DNA of 64,000 bases from Nitrospira sp. (lineage in GTDB: Bacteria > Nitrospirota > Nitrospiria > Nitrospirales > Nitrospiraceae): assembly GCA_030123565.1 (NCBI GenBank), contig CP126122.1, positions 310,001-374,000 of the forward strand, written 5' to 3'. Made by a program: the position numbers and the translations under genes. The notes under the pieces were generated by a model, which did not search any database, had not been told where the DNA came from, and was given only the letters and a program-made list of their open reading frames with translations. Below, piece after piece: positions 8,200 through 16,794 of the stretch. Position 1 is the stretch's first letter; every line of letters starts with the position of its first letter.

Positions 8200-11100
8200 T
8201 CACCGCGCCAGGTTCAACCGTTCCATCGCGATGCGTTTGAGGGCGCGGAGATCTACTTTTCCCGTCCCCAGGATCGGCAGGGCCTCGACCTTGATGAAGT
8301 GGCTGCGCGCGGGGAGAAATAAATTGGGCAGGCCGCCGGCGGCCGCTTTGGCCAGGAGCTGTGGGACCATCCCTTCATCGAGCGTATGGAGGACAGCCAG
8401 CTGCTCGCCTTTCCGTTCATCCGGCACACCGGTGACGGCACAGATCTGGACCTCTTCGCCTGACGCCAGTTGGAGTGCATCTTCCACTTGCCGATGCGGG
8501 ACCATTTCACCGCCGATCTTGGAAAAGCGCGACAGGCGATCGGTGATGGTGAGGAAGCCGTCGTCGTCGAGGGTCGCGATGTCGCCGGTGATGTACCAGC
8601 CGTCCCGGATGACTTGAGCCGTCAGGTCCTCGCGGCCCAGATACCCGTTCATCACGTTCGGCCCCTTCACGAGCAACATGCCGGGCGTACCGGGTGGGAG
8701 CGGGGTGAAGCTGTCCGGATCCACGATGCGGACGGAGACGCCGGGAAGCGGTTGTCCGACGGTCCCGCGACGGGAGGCCGGTTGGAAAAATCCGGCGGCG
8801 CGAAAATCCGGACAGTTCACGGCGATGACCGGGGCGCATTCGGTGACGCCATACCCTTCGATCGGCCGGATGCCGAACCGGTCTTCGAACGACTGGTAGA
8901 GGCGAAGCGGCAGCTTCTCGGCTCCCGTCAGGACGACCCGAAGGGAACTGAATTGCTCCGGCGTGCAGCGGCGTTGGTAGAGCTGTAAAAAAGTGGGCGT
9001 GCACACGAGAAACGTGAGCCGATGCGCGACGCAGAGTTCACCGATTGTCGCCACATCGAGCGGAGAGGGGTGGAACACCGTTGCCGCGCCGTTCAGCGTG
9101 ACGAACCAGAACACCAGGTAGCCGAATGAGTGGAAGAGGGGAAGGATACCGAGAATGCGGTCGTGGGCGTCGAGGTGGAGCACCTGGGCCGCCCCCTGCG
9201 CGTTGGCATCGATGCTGAAATGGGAGAGCATCACGCCCTTCGGCTCGCCGGTACTGCCGCTGCTGAAGATGATGGTGGCCAGATCATCCATCGTGACGCT
9301 GGTGCGTTGGCCGCAGGCCAGTTCGATCAGGCGAAGGGGGGCGAATAGGGCCAGGGCGGCAGCCACGGCTTTCTGCGCTCCGCCGATCCCGGCGGCGATG
9401 TCTTCCAACCAGAGCACCGTCGGGCCGTCGGGGAGATCCAGCTTGGCCTTCTCCACGAACTTACGGCTGGTCACGATGGTACGGAGTTCTGCTTGGCGCA
9501 CCGCCGATTCCAGACCTGCCTTGCCCACGGTGTAGTTGAGGTTCACGCTGGTGCGTCCTGCGAGCGTGGCTGCGACGTTGGTCAGGGCTCCTGCGACGGT
9601 GGGCGGCAACAACAGGCCGACATGTCGTTGATCCTGCCAGTGGGGGTTGAATATGCGGGCCAGGGCAATGGATCCGATCAGGGCTTGGAGGCAGGACACA
9701 CGCGGCCTGGTGGCGTCGGCCATCGCGAGCCGGAAAGGATGGCGGCGCATGGCCCTGATGAACGCGCGGTGCAGCGGGCGCCGCTCGGGTTTCCGCCGAC
9801 GCCAGGCTGCTTCGCCGAGTTCACGCACGTGGCGGCGAAGTTCGTGGGCGGGCGTGTCGGCGGGAACCGGCGCGCCGAACGAGACCGTGACGGGATAGGG
9901 GATGCGCTCCGGCCACTTGCTGAGAAACCGGCCGCCGACGAAACTGAAGATACTGCCCCAGACGCGGTCCAGGTGAACCGGCACGATCGGGACGTTTCGT
10001 CCCTTGACGATCCGCTCGAAGCCCCGGCGAAAGGAGAGGAGATTGCCGGTGCGGGTGATTTGACCCTCCGGAAAAATACAGACGATCTCGCCTGCGTCGA
10101 GCGTCTTGCCCGCTTCGCGCAAGGCCCGCAGGATGCCACGGAGGCCGCCGGACGAGGAGATAGGAATGACCTGCAGGGCCTTCATGAAGGGGTTGAACAG
10201 AGGGTGGTTGACATATTCGGCATCGACGACGAACCGGATGGGGCGATCCAGGCTGGCGATCAAGAGGAATCCGTCGATGAACGACACGTGGTTGGGAACC
10301 AACAAGGCGCCGCCCGTCATCGGCACGTGCTCATGTCCGACGATGCGGAGCCGGTAGAGGGTATTGGTCACCAGCACGAGGACCAGCCGGAGGAAGGTTT
10401 CCGGCATGAGCCACATCGCCCATGTCGTGCCGAGCGTGGTTGCGAGGGCCGTGGCCAGGAAGATGCCGACGGTAGAGAGGCCCAGGTTGGCCAGGACGCC
10501 GCCGCTCAGGGAACCCAATAGAATACCGGTGAAGACACAGATGTTCTCCAGGGCGATGACCGAGCCCCGCCGGTCATGCGGCGCACGCCATTGGATCAGG
10601 GCATTGATCGGAATGAAGATCAGCGCGCTCGATATCCCCAGCGCGATCATCAGCGCGAGGGTGCCGCTGAACGGTGGAATCCACCAGCCGAGGATCAACA
10701 GGAAGGTCGCGACGCCTGCCGCTCCCAATGGCACGAGGCCATATTCCACGCGGGAGCGGGAGAGCCGGCCGACGACCAGGGCGCCCAATCCGATGCCCAC
10801 GGAGATCAGGGCCGAGGGCACCGTCGCCAGCGCGTCCGAGAGGCCCAGCACGGCCTTCGCGTAGACCAGTACGTTCTGAACGACAAGACTGGCAATGGTC
10901 CAGAAAAACACGGCACCGGTGATTGCGAGACGCAGCAGGCGGTCTGCTCGCAAGGCAGACAAGGCGCCCTGCAATGTATCGAAGAGGCCTCCGGCCGCCC
11001 GGGCGGGCGGAACCCTTGGGATCGACCAGGCTGCCGTCAGTCCGACCAGGGCGAGCAGGGCCAGGACGAACGGCGCGATCCAAACTCTCTCTCCTGCCCC

Positions 11101-11643
11101 GGCCAACAAGAACCCGCCGGCCGTCGTGCCGGTCAAGATGGCCAGGAAGGTCCACAGTTCCAGGACGCTGTTGCCGCGCGCGAGTTGTTCGTGCGGGAGC
11201 AGCTCGGGAAGGATGCCGTACTTGGCAGGACTGAAGATGGCACTGTGGACACCCATGCCGGCCAAGACGGCGAGTGCCCAGACACCGCCCGTCGGGTGCG
11301 CCAACAAGGCCAGGGTTGCAGCGGTCATGAGCAGGACTTCCACCGCCTTCATCGTGATAATGACGGTGCGCTTGCTGAGGCGGTCGGCAAAAAAACCGGA
11401 CACGACCGACGTCAGGATCAGCGGTAAGGTGAAGACCACCATGGCGAGGGTGGTTTGGGACTGCGAGGCCGTTTCCAGCTCTTGTCCAGGCGACAGGGTG
11501 GCGGCGGCTGCCCTGATACCCAGGAGCGCGACCATGAATTTCCAGGCGTTGTCGTTGAAAGCGCCGCAGAACTGCGCGGTCAGCAGCCCACGCAACGGAA
11601 GACGAGCAGCTTGTGAGGAGTCGGGCTGTGGATCGATGGGCAT
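8200..11643 (-). CDS. aas: lysophospholipid transporter / acyltransferase / acyl-ACP synthetase fusion
   Basis: A 1147-residue three-part protein. Residues 1-420 or so form an MFS transporter like LplT. Next is a PlsC acyltransferase with the NHVSFIDGF (His-x4-Asp) and FPEGQITRTG motifs. The C-terminal half is an adenylate-forming ligase with IIFSSGSTGEPKGVMLS, GYGVTECAP and YITGDIATLDDDGF. This is the fused form of LplT and Aas: it flips lysophosphatidylethanolamine inward and reacylates it with fatty acid activated on ACP. The ribosome site AAGGAG directly abuts the ATG, which is unusually close; no better start is visible. DUF2238 follows in the same operon. Confidence 0.9.
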   Translation of the reverse strand: MPIDPQPDSSQAARLPLRGLLTAQFCGAFNDNAWKFMVALLGIRAAAATLSPGQELETASQSQTTLAMVVFTLPLILTSVVSGFFADRLSKRTVIITMKAVEVLLMTAATLALLAHPTGGVWALAVLAGMGVHSAIFSPAKYGILPELLPHEQLARGNSVLELWTFLAILTGTTAGGFLLAGAGERVWIAPFVLALLALVGLTAAWSIPRVPPARAAGGLFDTLQGALSALRADRLLRLAITGAVFFWTIASLVVQNVLVYAKAVLGLSDALATVPSALISVGIGLGALVVGRLSRSRVEYGLVPLGAAGVATFLLILGWWIPPFSGTLALMIALGISSALIFIPINALIQWRAPHDRRGSVIALENICVFTGILLGSLSGGVLANLGLSTVGIFLATALATTLGTTWAMWLMPETFLRLVLVLVTNTLYRLRIVGHEHVPMTGGALLVPNHVSFIDGFLLIASLDRPIRFVVDAEYVNHPLFNPFMKALQVIPISSSGGLRGILRALREAGKTLDAGEIVCIFPEGQITRTGNLLSFRRGFERIVKGRNVPIVPVHLDRVWGSIFSFVGGRFLSKWPERIPYPVTVSFGAPVPADTPAHELRRHVRELGEAAWRRRKPERRPLHRAFIRAMRRHPFRLAMADATRPRVSCLQALIGSIALARIFNPHWQDQRHVGLLLPPTVAGALTNVAATLAGRTSVNLNYTVGKAGLESAVRQAELRTIVTSRKFVEKAKLDLPDGPTVLWLEDIAAGIGGAQKAVAAALALFAPLRLIELACGQRTSVTMDDLATIIFSSGSTGEPKGVMLSHFSIDANAQGAAQVLHLDAHDRILGILPLFHSFGYLVFWFVTLNGAATVFHPSPLDVATIGELCVAHRLTFLVCTPTFLQLYQRRCTPEQFSSLRVVLTGAEKLPLRLYQSFEDRFGIRPIEGYGVTECAPVIAVNCPDFRAAGFFQPASRRGTVGQPLPGVSVRIVDPDSFTPLPPGTPGMLLVKGPNVMNGYLGREDLTAQVIRDGWYITGDIATLDDDGFLTITDRLSRFSKIGGEMVPHRQVEDALQLASGEEVQICAVTGVPDERKGEQLAVLHTLDEGMVPQLLAKAAAGGLPNLFLPARSHFIKVEALPILGTGKVDLRALKRIAMERLNLAR

Positions 11644-11813
11644 CTCCTTTCAGCGGGTGTATCGGTTCTGTTTCTGGAGCGAGACTCTAGGAGTTTGTGA
11701 CGCTTCCGGTTTTTTCGAGCCGCGGCCTTGCATCTGCCAGCAGCTCTTTCGCCTTGCAACGAAGGATTACTCGGACAGTCTCCTAGTCTGCCGAAACAGC
11801 CGGAATGACGCAA

Positions 11814-13709
11814 TTATTTATCCTGTTTACCGTGGGGGATCGGGGCGGGGCTTTCAACCGGCAGTCCCTCCAGGGCCATGATCCGCAGGGCGTTGGTGGT
11901 GGGGCAGGGGCCGGGCCGCAAGCGGTAATCGAAGTGCAGCGCGCCTTCCGCCACGGTTTCCTGAAAATGCACGTTCGTCACGTTGGGAAGCTGTTGCTCC
12001 AATTCGGCCAATTCCAGGTCGTGGGTCGTGACCAGGCCGAACCCGTTGCCTCCCGCGAGTGCGGCAATGAGCGCGCGGCCTCCGATGAGCCGCTCCCGGT
12101 TGTTGGTGCCCTTGAAGACTTCGTCGATCAGCCACAGCACCGGCGGTCCCTGTTCATCCTGCGTGTCGTTCAAGATGGTCTTGAGTCGCTTCACTTCGGC
12201 ATAGAAGAACGAGAGACCGCCGTCGAGGGAATCGTCCACGCGGATGCAACTGCCGATCCGCACGAGGGACCAGCGGAACGAGTCCGCACAGACCGGGCCT
12301 CCGGCCTGCGCCAGGCAGGTATTGATGCCGATGGTTCTGAGAAAGGTGCTCTTGCCGGACATGTTGGAGCCGGTCACCAGGAACATACGCCCTCGCCCTT
12401 GGAGCAGGGTTTCGTTGCCGACGCGGACCCCGGCGGGAATGAGCGGGTGCGCCAGGTTCTTCGCGTCGAGGATCGGCCTGTCGCCGTTGAGATGGCCGGC
12501 CACACCGGGCTGGTGCATCGAGGGCCAGGGATAGTCCGGCTGCAGGTAGGCGAAGGTCGCCAAGGAGATCGCGGCGTCCAGCTCCGCCAGCGTCTCGAAC
12601 CAGAGCGGGGCGATGGAGGCGGTTCTATCCTGTAACTGTTGCAGGCGATAGGTGTGGTAGAGATCCCAGGGACCGACGGCATTGATGAGGTAGTGCACCA
12701 GGGGATGGGCCCGCACGCTGAGCCTGTTCATGATGGAAGCGGCCTGTTTGAGCGAGGCGGAAGGGCTGGTGTGCCGTTCCAGGAGCGGTCGGCAGAGCAG
12801 GGCCAGTTGCGGAGTGGACCGGTACGAGCGCCGTTCCACATAGCCGAGGACGGCGCTGAGCCGCTCCAGTTGCCGGTGCAGCGACTGGGCATGGTCGAAG
12901 ATTTCTTCCGAGCGGCTGCGGACCGAGAGGAACAGGAAGGCGTACAGTCCGAACGACAGCATCCAATAGTTGCCGAGGCCGTACAACAGGTCGGCGAGCA
13001 GGAGTCCCGCCGTCGAGATTGCCAGCAGCGTTTCGATTAACAGCATGGGGATCAAGCCGGCATCGTCCACGCGCTTCTGAAGCACCGAGAGCAGGCGGCG
13101 GCCGTCGATATCGGCTTCATCGACCGACCGGGCTTCCAGCGACAATTGGTCTCTGAGGAGGAAGAGGGGAGCCAATTCACGGATGAGTGCCTGACGTGCG
13201 GACCATTGTGTGGGGTGAGGCGGTTGATCGAACAGCCACGAGGCGAGCCGCTCCTGTCCTTGCGATGAAATGGTGTTGTCGATCAGGTGCAGCAAGGAAT
13301 GGGGGCCGGCCAGGTCGAGGTCCTTGGCATACCCATGCCGTTCCGGCACGGCGATAGGACGAAGCGGAATGTTCGGCCAGTCCAGGGTGATGCGAGCCAC
13401 ATGGGCTCGTTTGATTCCTTGCCACAGGCGGAGGCGATGCAAGCGGTCTTCGAGCCTGTTATGATACCAGGCCACGACGAGGAAGAGGATGAAGCAGGTT
13501 GCGAGTGCCGCGTTGCCGAGATTGGTCCAGCCCAGTTTGTGCGGAATGATGGAGCCGAGGAGTCCGACGGCAAAGATCACAAAACGCCAGGTCGTGAATC
13601 GTTCGCTGGCGCGGCTGCCCCTCGCATGCAGGCGATCAGCGCGGCGCAGGAGCCGCATCAGGCTACGTTCACGACTCGACGTGTTGTGCGATCGATTGTC
13701 CGGCGACAT
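11814..13709 (-). CDS. membrane-associated MutS-like ATPase
   Basis: The start was set at 13709, giving 631 residues; the frame is open to 13973 but that part overlaps the divergent prmA gene. Two hydrophobic segments lie near the N-terminus (FVIFAVGLLGSIIP, ALATCFILFLVVAWY) and another pair mid-protein. The C-terminal third is a MutS domain V ATPase: Walker A TGSNMSGKSTFLRTIG, then LWLIDEVFKGTNNRER and LVTTHDLELAELE. The DNA mismatch-recognition domains of MutS are absent. Such proteins are common in bacteria and uncharacterised. There is no Shine-Dalgarno sequence; a promoter-like motif at 13720-13748 would give an almost leaderless message. Confidence 0.8.
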   Translation of the reverse strand: MSPDNRSHNTSSRERSLMRLLRRADRLHARGSRASERFTTWRFVIFAVGLLGSIIPHKLGWTNLGNAALATCFILFLVVAWYHNRLEDRLHRLRLWQGIKRAHVARITLDWPNIPLRPIAVPERHGYAKDLDLAGPHSLLHLIDNTISSQGQERLASWLFDQPPHPTQWSARQALIRELAPLFLLRDQLSLEARSVDEADIDGRRLLSVLQKRVDDAGLIPMLLIETLLAISTAGLLLADLLYGLGNYWMLSFGLYAFLFLSVRSRSEEIFDHAQSLHRQLERLSAVLGYVERRSYRSTPQLALLCRPLLERHTSPSASLKQAASIMNRLSVRAHPLVHYLINAVGPWDLYHTYRLQQLQDRTASIAPLWFETLAELDAAISLATFAYLQPDYPWPSMHQPGVAGHLNGDRPILDAKNLAHPLIPAGVRVGNETLLQGRGRMFLVTGSNMSGKSTFLRTIGINTCLAQAGGPVCADSFRWSLVRIGSCIRVDDSLDGGLSFFYAEVKRLKTILNDTQDEQGPPVLWLIDEVFKGTNNRERLIGGRALIAALAGGNGFGLVTTHDLELAELEQQLPNVTNVHFQETVAEGALHFDYRLRPGPCPTTNALRIMALEGLPVESPAPIPHGKQDK

Positions 13710-13719
13710 CGTACCGCTG

Positions 13720-13748
13720 ACGATACTGATAGTCTGAGATGGCGTCAA
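13720..13748 (-). promoter_or_regulatory. candidate promoter for the MutS-like gene (near-leaderless)
   Basis: On the minus strand TTGACG (13748-13743) and TATCGT (13725-13720) are separated by 17 bases. Only ten bases lie between the -10 box and the ATG at 13709, so a normal start site would leave a leader of about three bases. It sits within the first codons of the divergent prmA gene. Confidence 0.45.
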
Positions 13749-14674
13749 CCACCAAGGCAGATCATTCCGCCGGTCCCGATTCCTCCATGCCGGTGACGCG
13801 CGACTGGATTCAAGTCGATGTGGCGACCTCACTCGATGCGGGAGAACTGTTGGGTGTGTTGAACGATCCCGCTGTGACAGGTGCCTGGCAGGAGGAAGAT
13901 TCGGTGCACCTTTACTGGCCCGGCGATCGCTGTGGGCCGGACACTTGGCAGGGGCTCCGGCTGGCGCTGACACGACTCGGCCATCCCGAACCGGCCTGCG
14001 CCATCACGATCAATCACCTGGCGGATCGGGATTGGAACGCCCAGTGGGCGAGCCTGGTGGAGCCGAGCAGGATCGGGCTGGTAGTCATCCGGCCGAGTTG
14101 GAAAGAGGCGGCGCTCAATCCCGGCGAGATCGAGTTGATCATCGATCCCAAGCAGGCGTTCGGCACGGGCCACCACGCGACCACGCAGCTGTTGATCGAA
14201 TGGCTGCAGCAGGTCGTCACCCCCACCGATCGCGTGCTGGATGTGGGAACTGGGAGCGGAGTGTTGGCGATGGTGGCGTTGCGGTTCGGGGCTGCGACGG
14301 CGAAGGGTATCGATTTCGATCCGGTGGCGATCGCCTGCGCGCGCGACTATGCCCAGGTCAACGGATTCGACGGACGGCTGACCTTGGCGGTGGAGAATGT
14401 TCAAACGGAGCAGGCTCAAGATAGGTTCGAGCCGACCCTTGTCCTGGCGAATCTGGATCGACAGACCCTGTTGGATACTGCGGAGACGCTCTGCCGCTAT
14501 GCGTCGGCCGGCGCGCGACTGCTGCTGTCCGGTCTGTTGGTCGAACAGCGTGGGGAGGTCGAAGCAGCCTATGCGTCCCAAGGGGTCTATGTGAAAGAGA
14601 CGCGGGAACGAGACGGATGGATCGCCCTGGAGGCGATGGGGATGGAATCCTGCGAGGGAGGCCTCTGTTCCTGA
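13739..14674 (+). CDS. prmA: ribosomal protein L11 methyltransferase
   Basis: This 311-residue protein trimethylates ribosomal protein L11 using S-adenosylmethionine. A substrate-binding N-terminal domain is followed by the IELIIDPKQAFGTGHHATTQ signature of PrmA. Then comes the SAM-binding core VLDVGTGSGVLAMVALRFGA with GIDFDP. The catalytic-site strand reads LVLANLDRQTLLD. It is divergent from the MutS-like gene (30 bp between starts) and is followed by a MOSC protein and another methyltransferase on the same strand. A later start at Met 21 (MPVTRDWIQVDV) is also possible. Confidence 0.9.
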   Translation: MASTTKADHSAGPDSSMPVTRDWIQVDVATSLDAGELLGVLNDPAVTGAWQEEDSVHLYWPGDRCGPDTWQGLRLALTRLGHPEPACAITINHLADRDWNAQWASLVEPSRIGLVVIRPSWKEAALNPGEIELIIDPKQAFGTGHHATTQLLIEWLQQVVTPTDRVLDVGTGSGVLAMVALRFGAATAKGIDFDPVAIACARDYAQVNGFDGRLTLAVENVQTEQAQDRFEPTLVLANLDRQTLLDTAETLCRYASAGARLLLSGLLVEQRGEVEAAYASQGVYVKETRERDGWIALEAMGMESCEGGLCS

Positions 14675-14690
14675 TGGGCCTCATTGCCCG

Positions 14691-15191
14691 ATGGGCCTCA
14701 TCGACCGACCGGTCCTCCCCCATGTGCACCAGGTGAGTCTGTCGGTCGGCGGCCTGCCGAAGCAGGCAGTGCCGTTTGCTCAGGTGACGGTCGAAGGAGT
14801 GACCGGTGATCGCCAGCGCAACCGGAAATATCATGGCGGGCCAGATCGGGCGGTCTGTCTTTTCTCACTGGAAGTGATCGAGTCCCTGCGCGCAGAAGGC
14901 CATGCGATCAGGCTCGGTTCGGCCGGCGAGAGCGTGACGCTGGCGGGACTCGATTGGACGTGCTTGAAGCCGGGCGACCGCCTCAGCATCGGGGATCGCG
15001 TGCAACTGGAGGTCATGAGTTACACCGAATCCTGCCGACAGAATGCGCGGTGGTTCAAGGGCGGAGATTACGAAAGGATCGCCCAGGAAAAGCATCCTGG
15101 CTGGAGCCGCCTCTATGCGCGGGTGTTTGTTGAAGGGCCGGTACGAATGGGCGATAGGGTGACGGTGGAAATGCTGAATGCTGAATGCTGA
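14691..15191 (+). CDS. MOSC-domain protein
   Basis: A 166-residue MOSC domain with GDRQRNRKYHGGPDRAVCLF near the N-terminus, the typical family signature, and SYTESCRQNARWF in the middle. That second motif contains the conserved Cys that holds sulfur or molybdenum-cofactor ligands in MOSC proteins. It lacks the MOSC_N beta-barrel of larger relatives such as the amidoxime-reducing enzymes. The specific substrate is unknown; detoxification of N-hydroxylated bases is a known role of small MOSC proteins. The 3-prime end carries a small ATGCTGA triplication that overlaps the leader of the next gene. Confidence 0.8.
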   Translation: MGLIDRPVLPHVHQVSLSVGGLPKQAVPFAQVTVEGVTGDRQRNRKYHGGPDRAVCLFSLEVIESLRAEGHAIRLGSAGESVTLAGLDWTCLKPGDRLSIGDRVQLEVMSYTESCRQNARWFKGGDYERIAQEKHPGWSRLYARVFVEGPVRMGDRVTVEMLNAEC

Positions 15192-15219
15192 AAGACTTCC
15201 CCAATACCTAGGATTAAAT

Positions 15220-15879
15220 ATGAAGCGTGTCTTGGAGCCGGAACTGATGGATGACGTGGCACAGGCCTACGCCTATGCGAAGGCGGACTTTACCGAAGAG
15301 AACCAGGGGTTCGTCGATCGCTTTCGCGAATACTTTCCTGACTGGACCGGCAGCCATGTGGTCGATCTGGGGTGTGGTCCGGCAGATATTCCGATTCGTT
15401 TTCTCCGCGCCTTTCCTGGTGTGCGAGTGACTGCGGTGGATGCCAGCCGGCCCATGCTGGATCTGGCGGCAGAGGCCGTTGCCGGCGCCGGGTTGGCACA
15501 GAACATCACCCTTTGCTGTGAGCGATTTCAAACACTCGACTTGCCGGAGCAGGCCGATGCGTTGCTTTCCAACAGTCTTCTGCACCATGTGCCGAATCCG
15601 TTGCAGTTCTGGTTTCGCATCAAACAACTGGCGAAACCGGGAGCCTGTATTTTGGTGATGGATTTGCTGAGGCCGGAGTCTCCTGAAGCAGCCCAGGCCT
15701 TGGTGGACCATTATGCGGCCGACGAAGATCCGATCCTGAAACGAGATTTCTACAACTCGTTGCTGGCTGCGTTTACCGAGGATGAAGTCGCGGCGCAACT
15801 GGCCGAAATGAATCTGTCCCGACTCCTCATCGACGTCCCGGACGACCGGCATTGGGTCGTGGGCGGCATAATCCCCTAA
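15220..15879 (+). CDS. class I SAM-dependent methyltransferase
   Basis: A 219-residue Rossmann methyltransferase, starting MKRVLEPELMDDVAQAYAYA. Motif I is VVDLGCGPADIPI, motif II is VTAVDASRPMLDLA, and the post-motif segment LLSNSLLHHVPNPLQFWFRI supports a small-molecule or lipid substrate. The start at 15220 was preferred to 15178 because the upstream codons run into the repeats at the end of the MOSC gene. The ribosome site is weak. The order prmA, MOSC, methyltransferase, formylglycine-type protein on one strand suggests co-transcription. The substrate is not identifiable. Confidence 0.75.
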   Translation: MKRVLEPELMDDVAQAYAYAKADFTEENQGFVDRFREYFPDWTGSHVVDLGCGPADIPIRFLRAFPGVRVTAVDASRPMLDLAAEAVAGAGLAQNITLCCERFQTLDLPEQADALLSNSLLHHVPNPLQFWFRIKQLAKPGACILVMDLLRPESPEAAQALVDHYAADEDPILKRDFYNSLLAAFTEDEVAAQLAEMNLSRLLIDVPDDRHWVVGGIIP

Positions 15880-15891
15880 TCGACCTCGACT

Positions 15892-16734
15892 ATGCACGCC
15901 TGTTTCCCCGCCCTGCTCATCTGCTCGTTGATCGCAGTTCTGACTCAGTCAATCGATGTTGCGTGGGGACAGCTCGAACGGTTGCGAAAGCCGCGATCGC
16001 TGCCCGAGACGCAGACTCTTCCCGAAGCCCCGATGGTTATGATCCCTGAAGGAGTCTTTGCCATGGGGGCAAATGGAACCGACGCGTTGGAGGATGAACG
16101 GCCTCAACATCAAGTGTGGGTCGATCGGTTTGAGATCGATCGCTACGAGGTGACCACCGGACACTATGCCGAATTTCTCGCCCTGACGAAGCGATCCGTG
16201 CCCTGGCAGTGGGAGGGGGTGGATCTGTCACAACATCGTGACCATCCGGTCATCGGAGTCAGCTGGTTCGATGCGGATGCCTATTGTCGCCGGCAAGGCA
16301 AACGTCTGCCGACAGAAGCCGAGTGGGAAAAGGCCGCGCGGGGAATCGATGGGCGGCTGTACCCATGGGGCAACCAAGTTCCTAGCGATGCGCTGGCGAA
16401 TTTCGGACTCGGCGCGAGATTCAGCTACAGCCAAGTGCTGACGCCGGTCCAGCGCTATGAGGCCGGTGTCAGTCCCTATGGCCTCTACCAGATGGCAGGG
16501 AATGTCGGGGAATGGGTGGCCGATTGGTACGGGGCAAATTACTATGAATCCAGCCCGACAAGGAACCCGACTGGTCCCGACTCCGGATCATTTCGAGTGT
16601 TGCGTGGCGGTTCTTGGTCGGACTTGCCGAAGTATCTGCTCACCTATGGGCGGTTCAAGCTGCCGCCGGATACTCGGAACAGCTATACGGGATTCCGATG
16701 CGCGAGGACTCCCGGGCTCACCACTCCACCGTAA
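15892..16734 (+). CDS. exported formylglycine-generating-enzyme-like (SUMF1) protein
   Basis: A 280-residue protein with an N-terminal signal peptide (hydrophobic LLICSLIAVLTQSI). Its SUMF1/FGE-sulfatase domain starts at VMIPEGVFAMGANGTDALED. Conserved motifs follow in order: YEVTTGHYAEF, PVIGVSWFDADAYCRRQGKR, LPTEAEWEKAARG, YPWGN, GLYQMAGNVGEWVADWYG, VLRGGSWSD and GFRCAR. Few cysteines remain in the C-terminal part, so the copper-dependent formylglycine activity of true FGEs is doubtful. Many such proteins are structural or ligand-binding. It is probably periplasmic or surface exposed. Confidence 0.8.
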   Translation: MHACFPALLICSLIAVLTQSIDVAWGQLERLRKPRSLPETQTLPEAPMVMIPEGVFAMGANGTDALEDERPQHQVWVDRFEIDRYEVTTGHYAEFLALTKRSVPWQWEGVDLSQHRDHPVIGVSWFDADAYCRRQGKRLPTEAEWEKAARGIDGRLYPWGNQVPSDALANFGLGARFSYSQVLTPVQRYEAGVSPYGLYQMAGNVGEWVADWYGANYYESSPTRNPTGPDSGSFRVLRGGSWSDLPKYLLTYGRFKLPPDTRNSYTGFRCARTPGLTTPP

Positions 16735-16763
16735 GCTGGGCGCCTACTGCGCCGCAGCTCACG
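16731..16763. terminator. hairpin between convergent genes
   Basis: AGCTGGGCGC pairs with GCGCCGCAGCT across a five-base loop, with one bulged base. It begins at the stop codon of the SUMF1-like gene and faces the end of the long minus-strand gene. No strong U-run is present. Confidence 0.4.
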
Positions 16764-16794
16764 GCCTGTCGTCTTTGTAGATTCACCCGAACAA

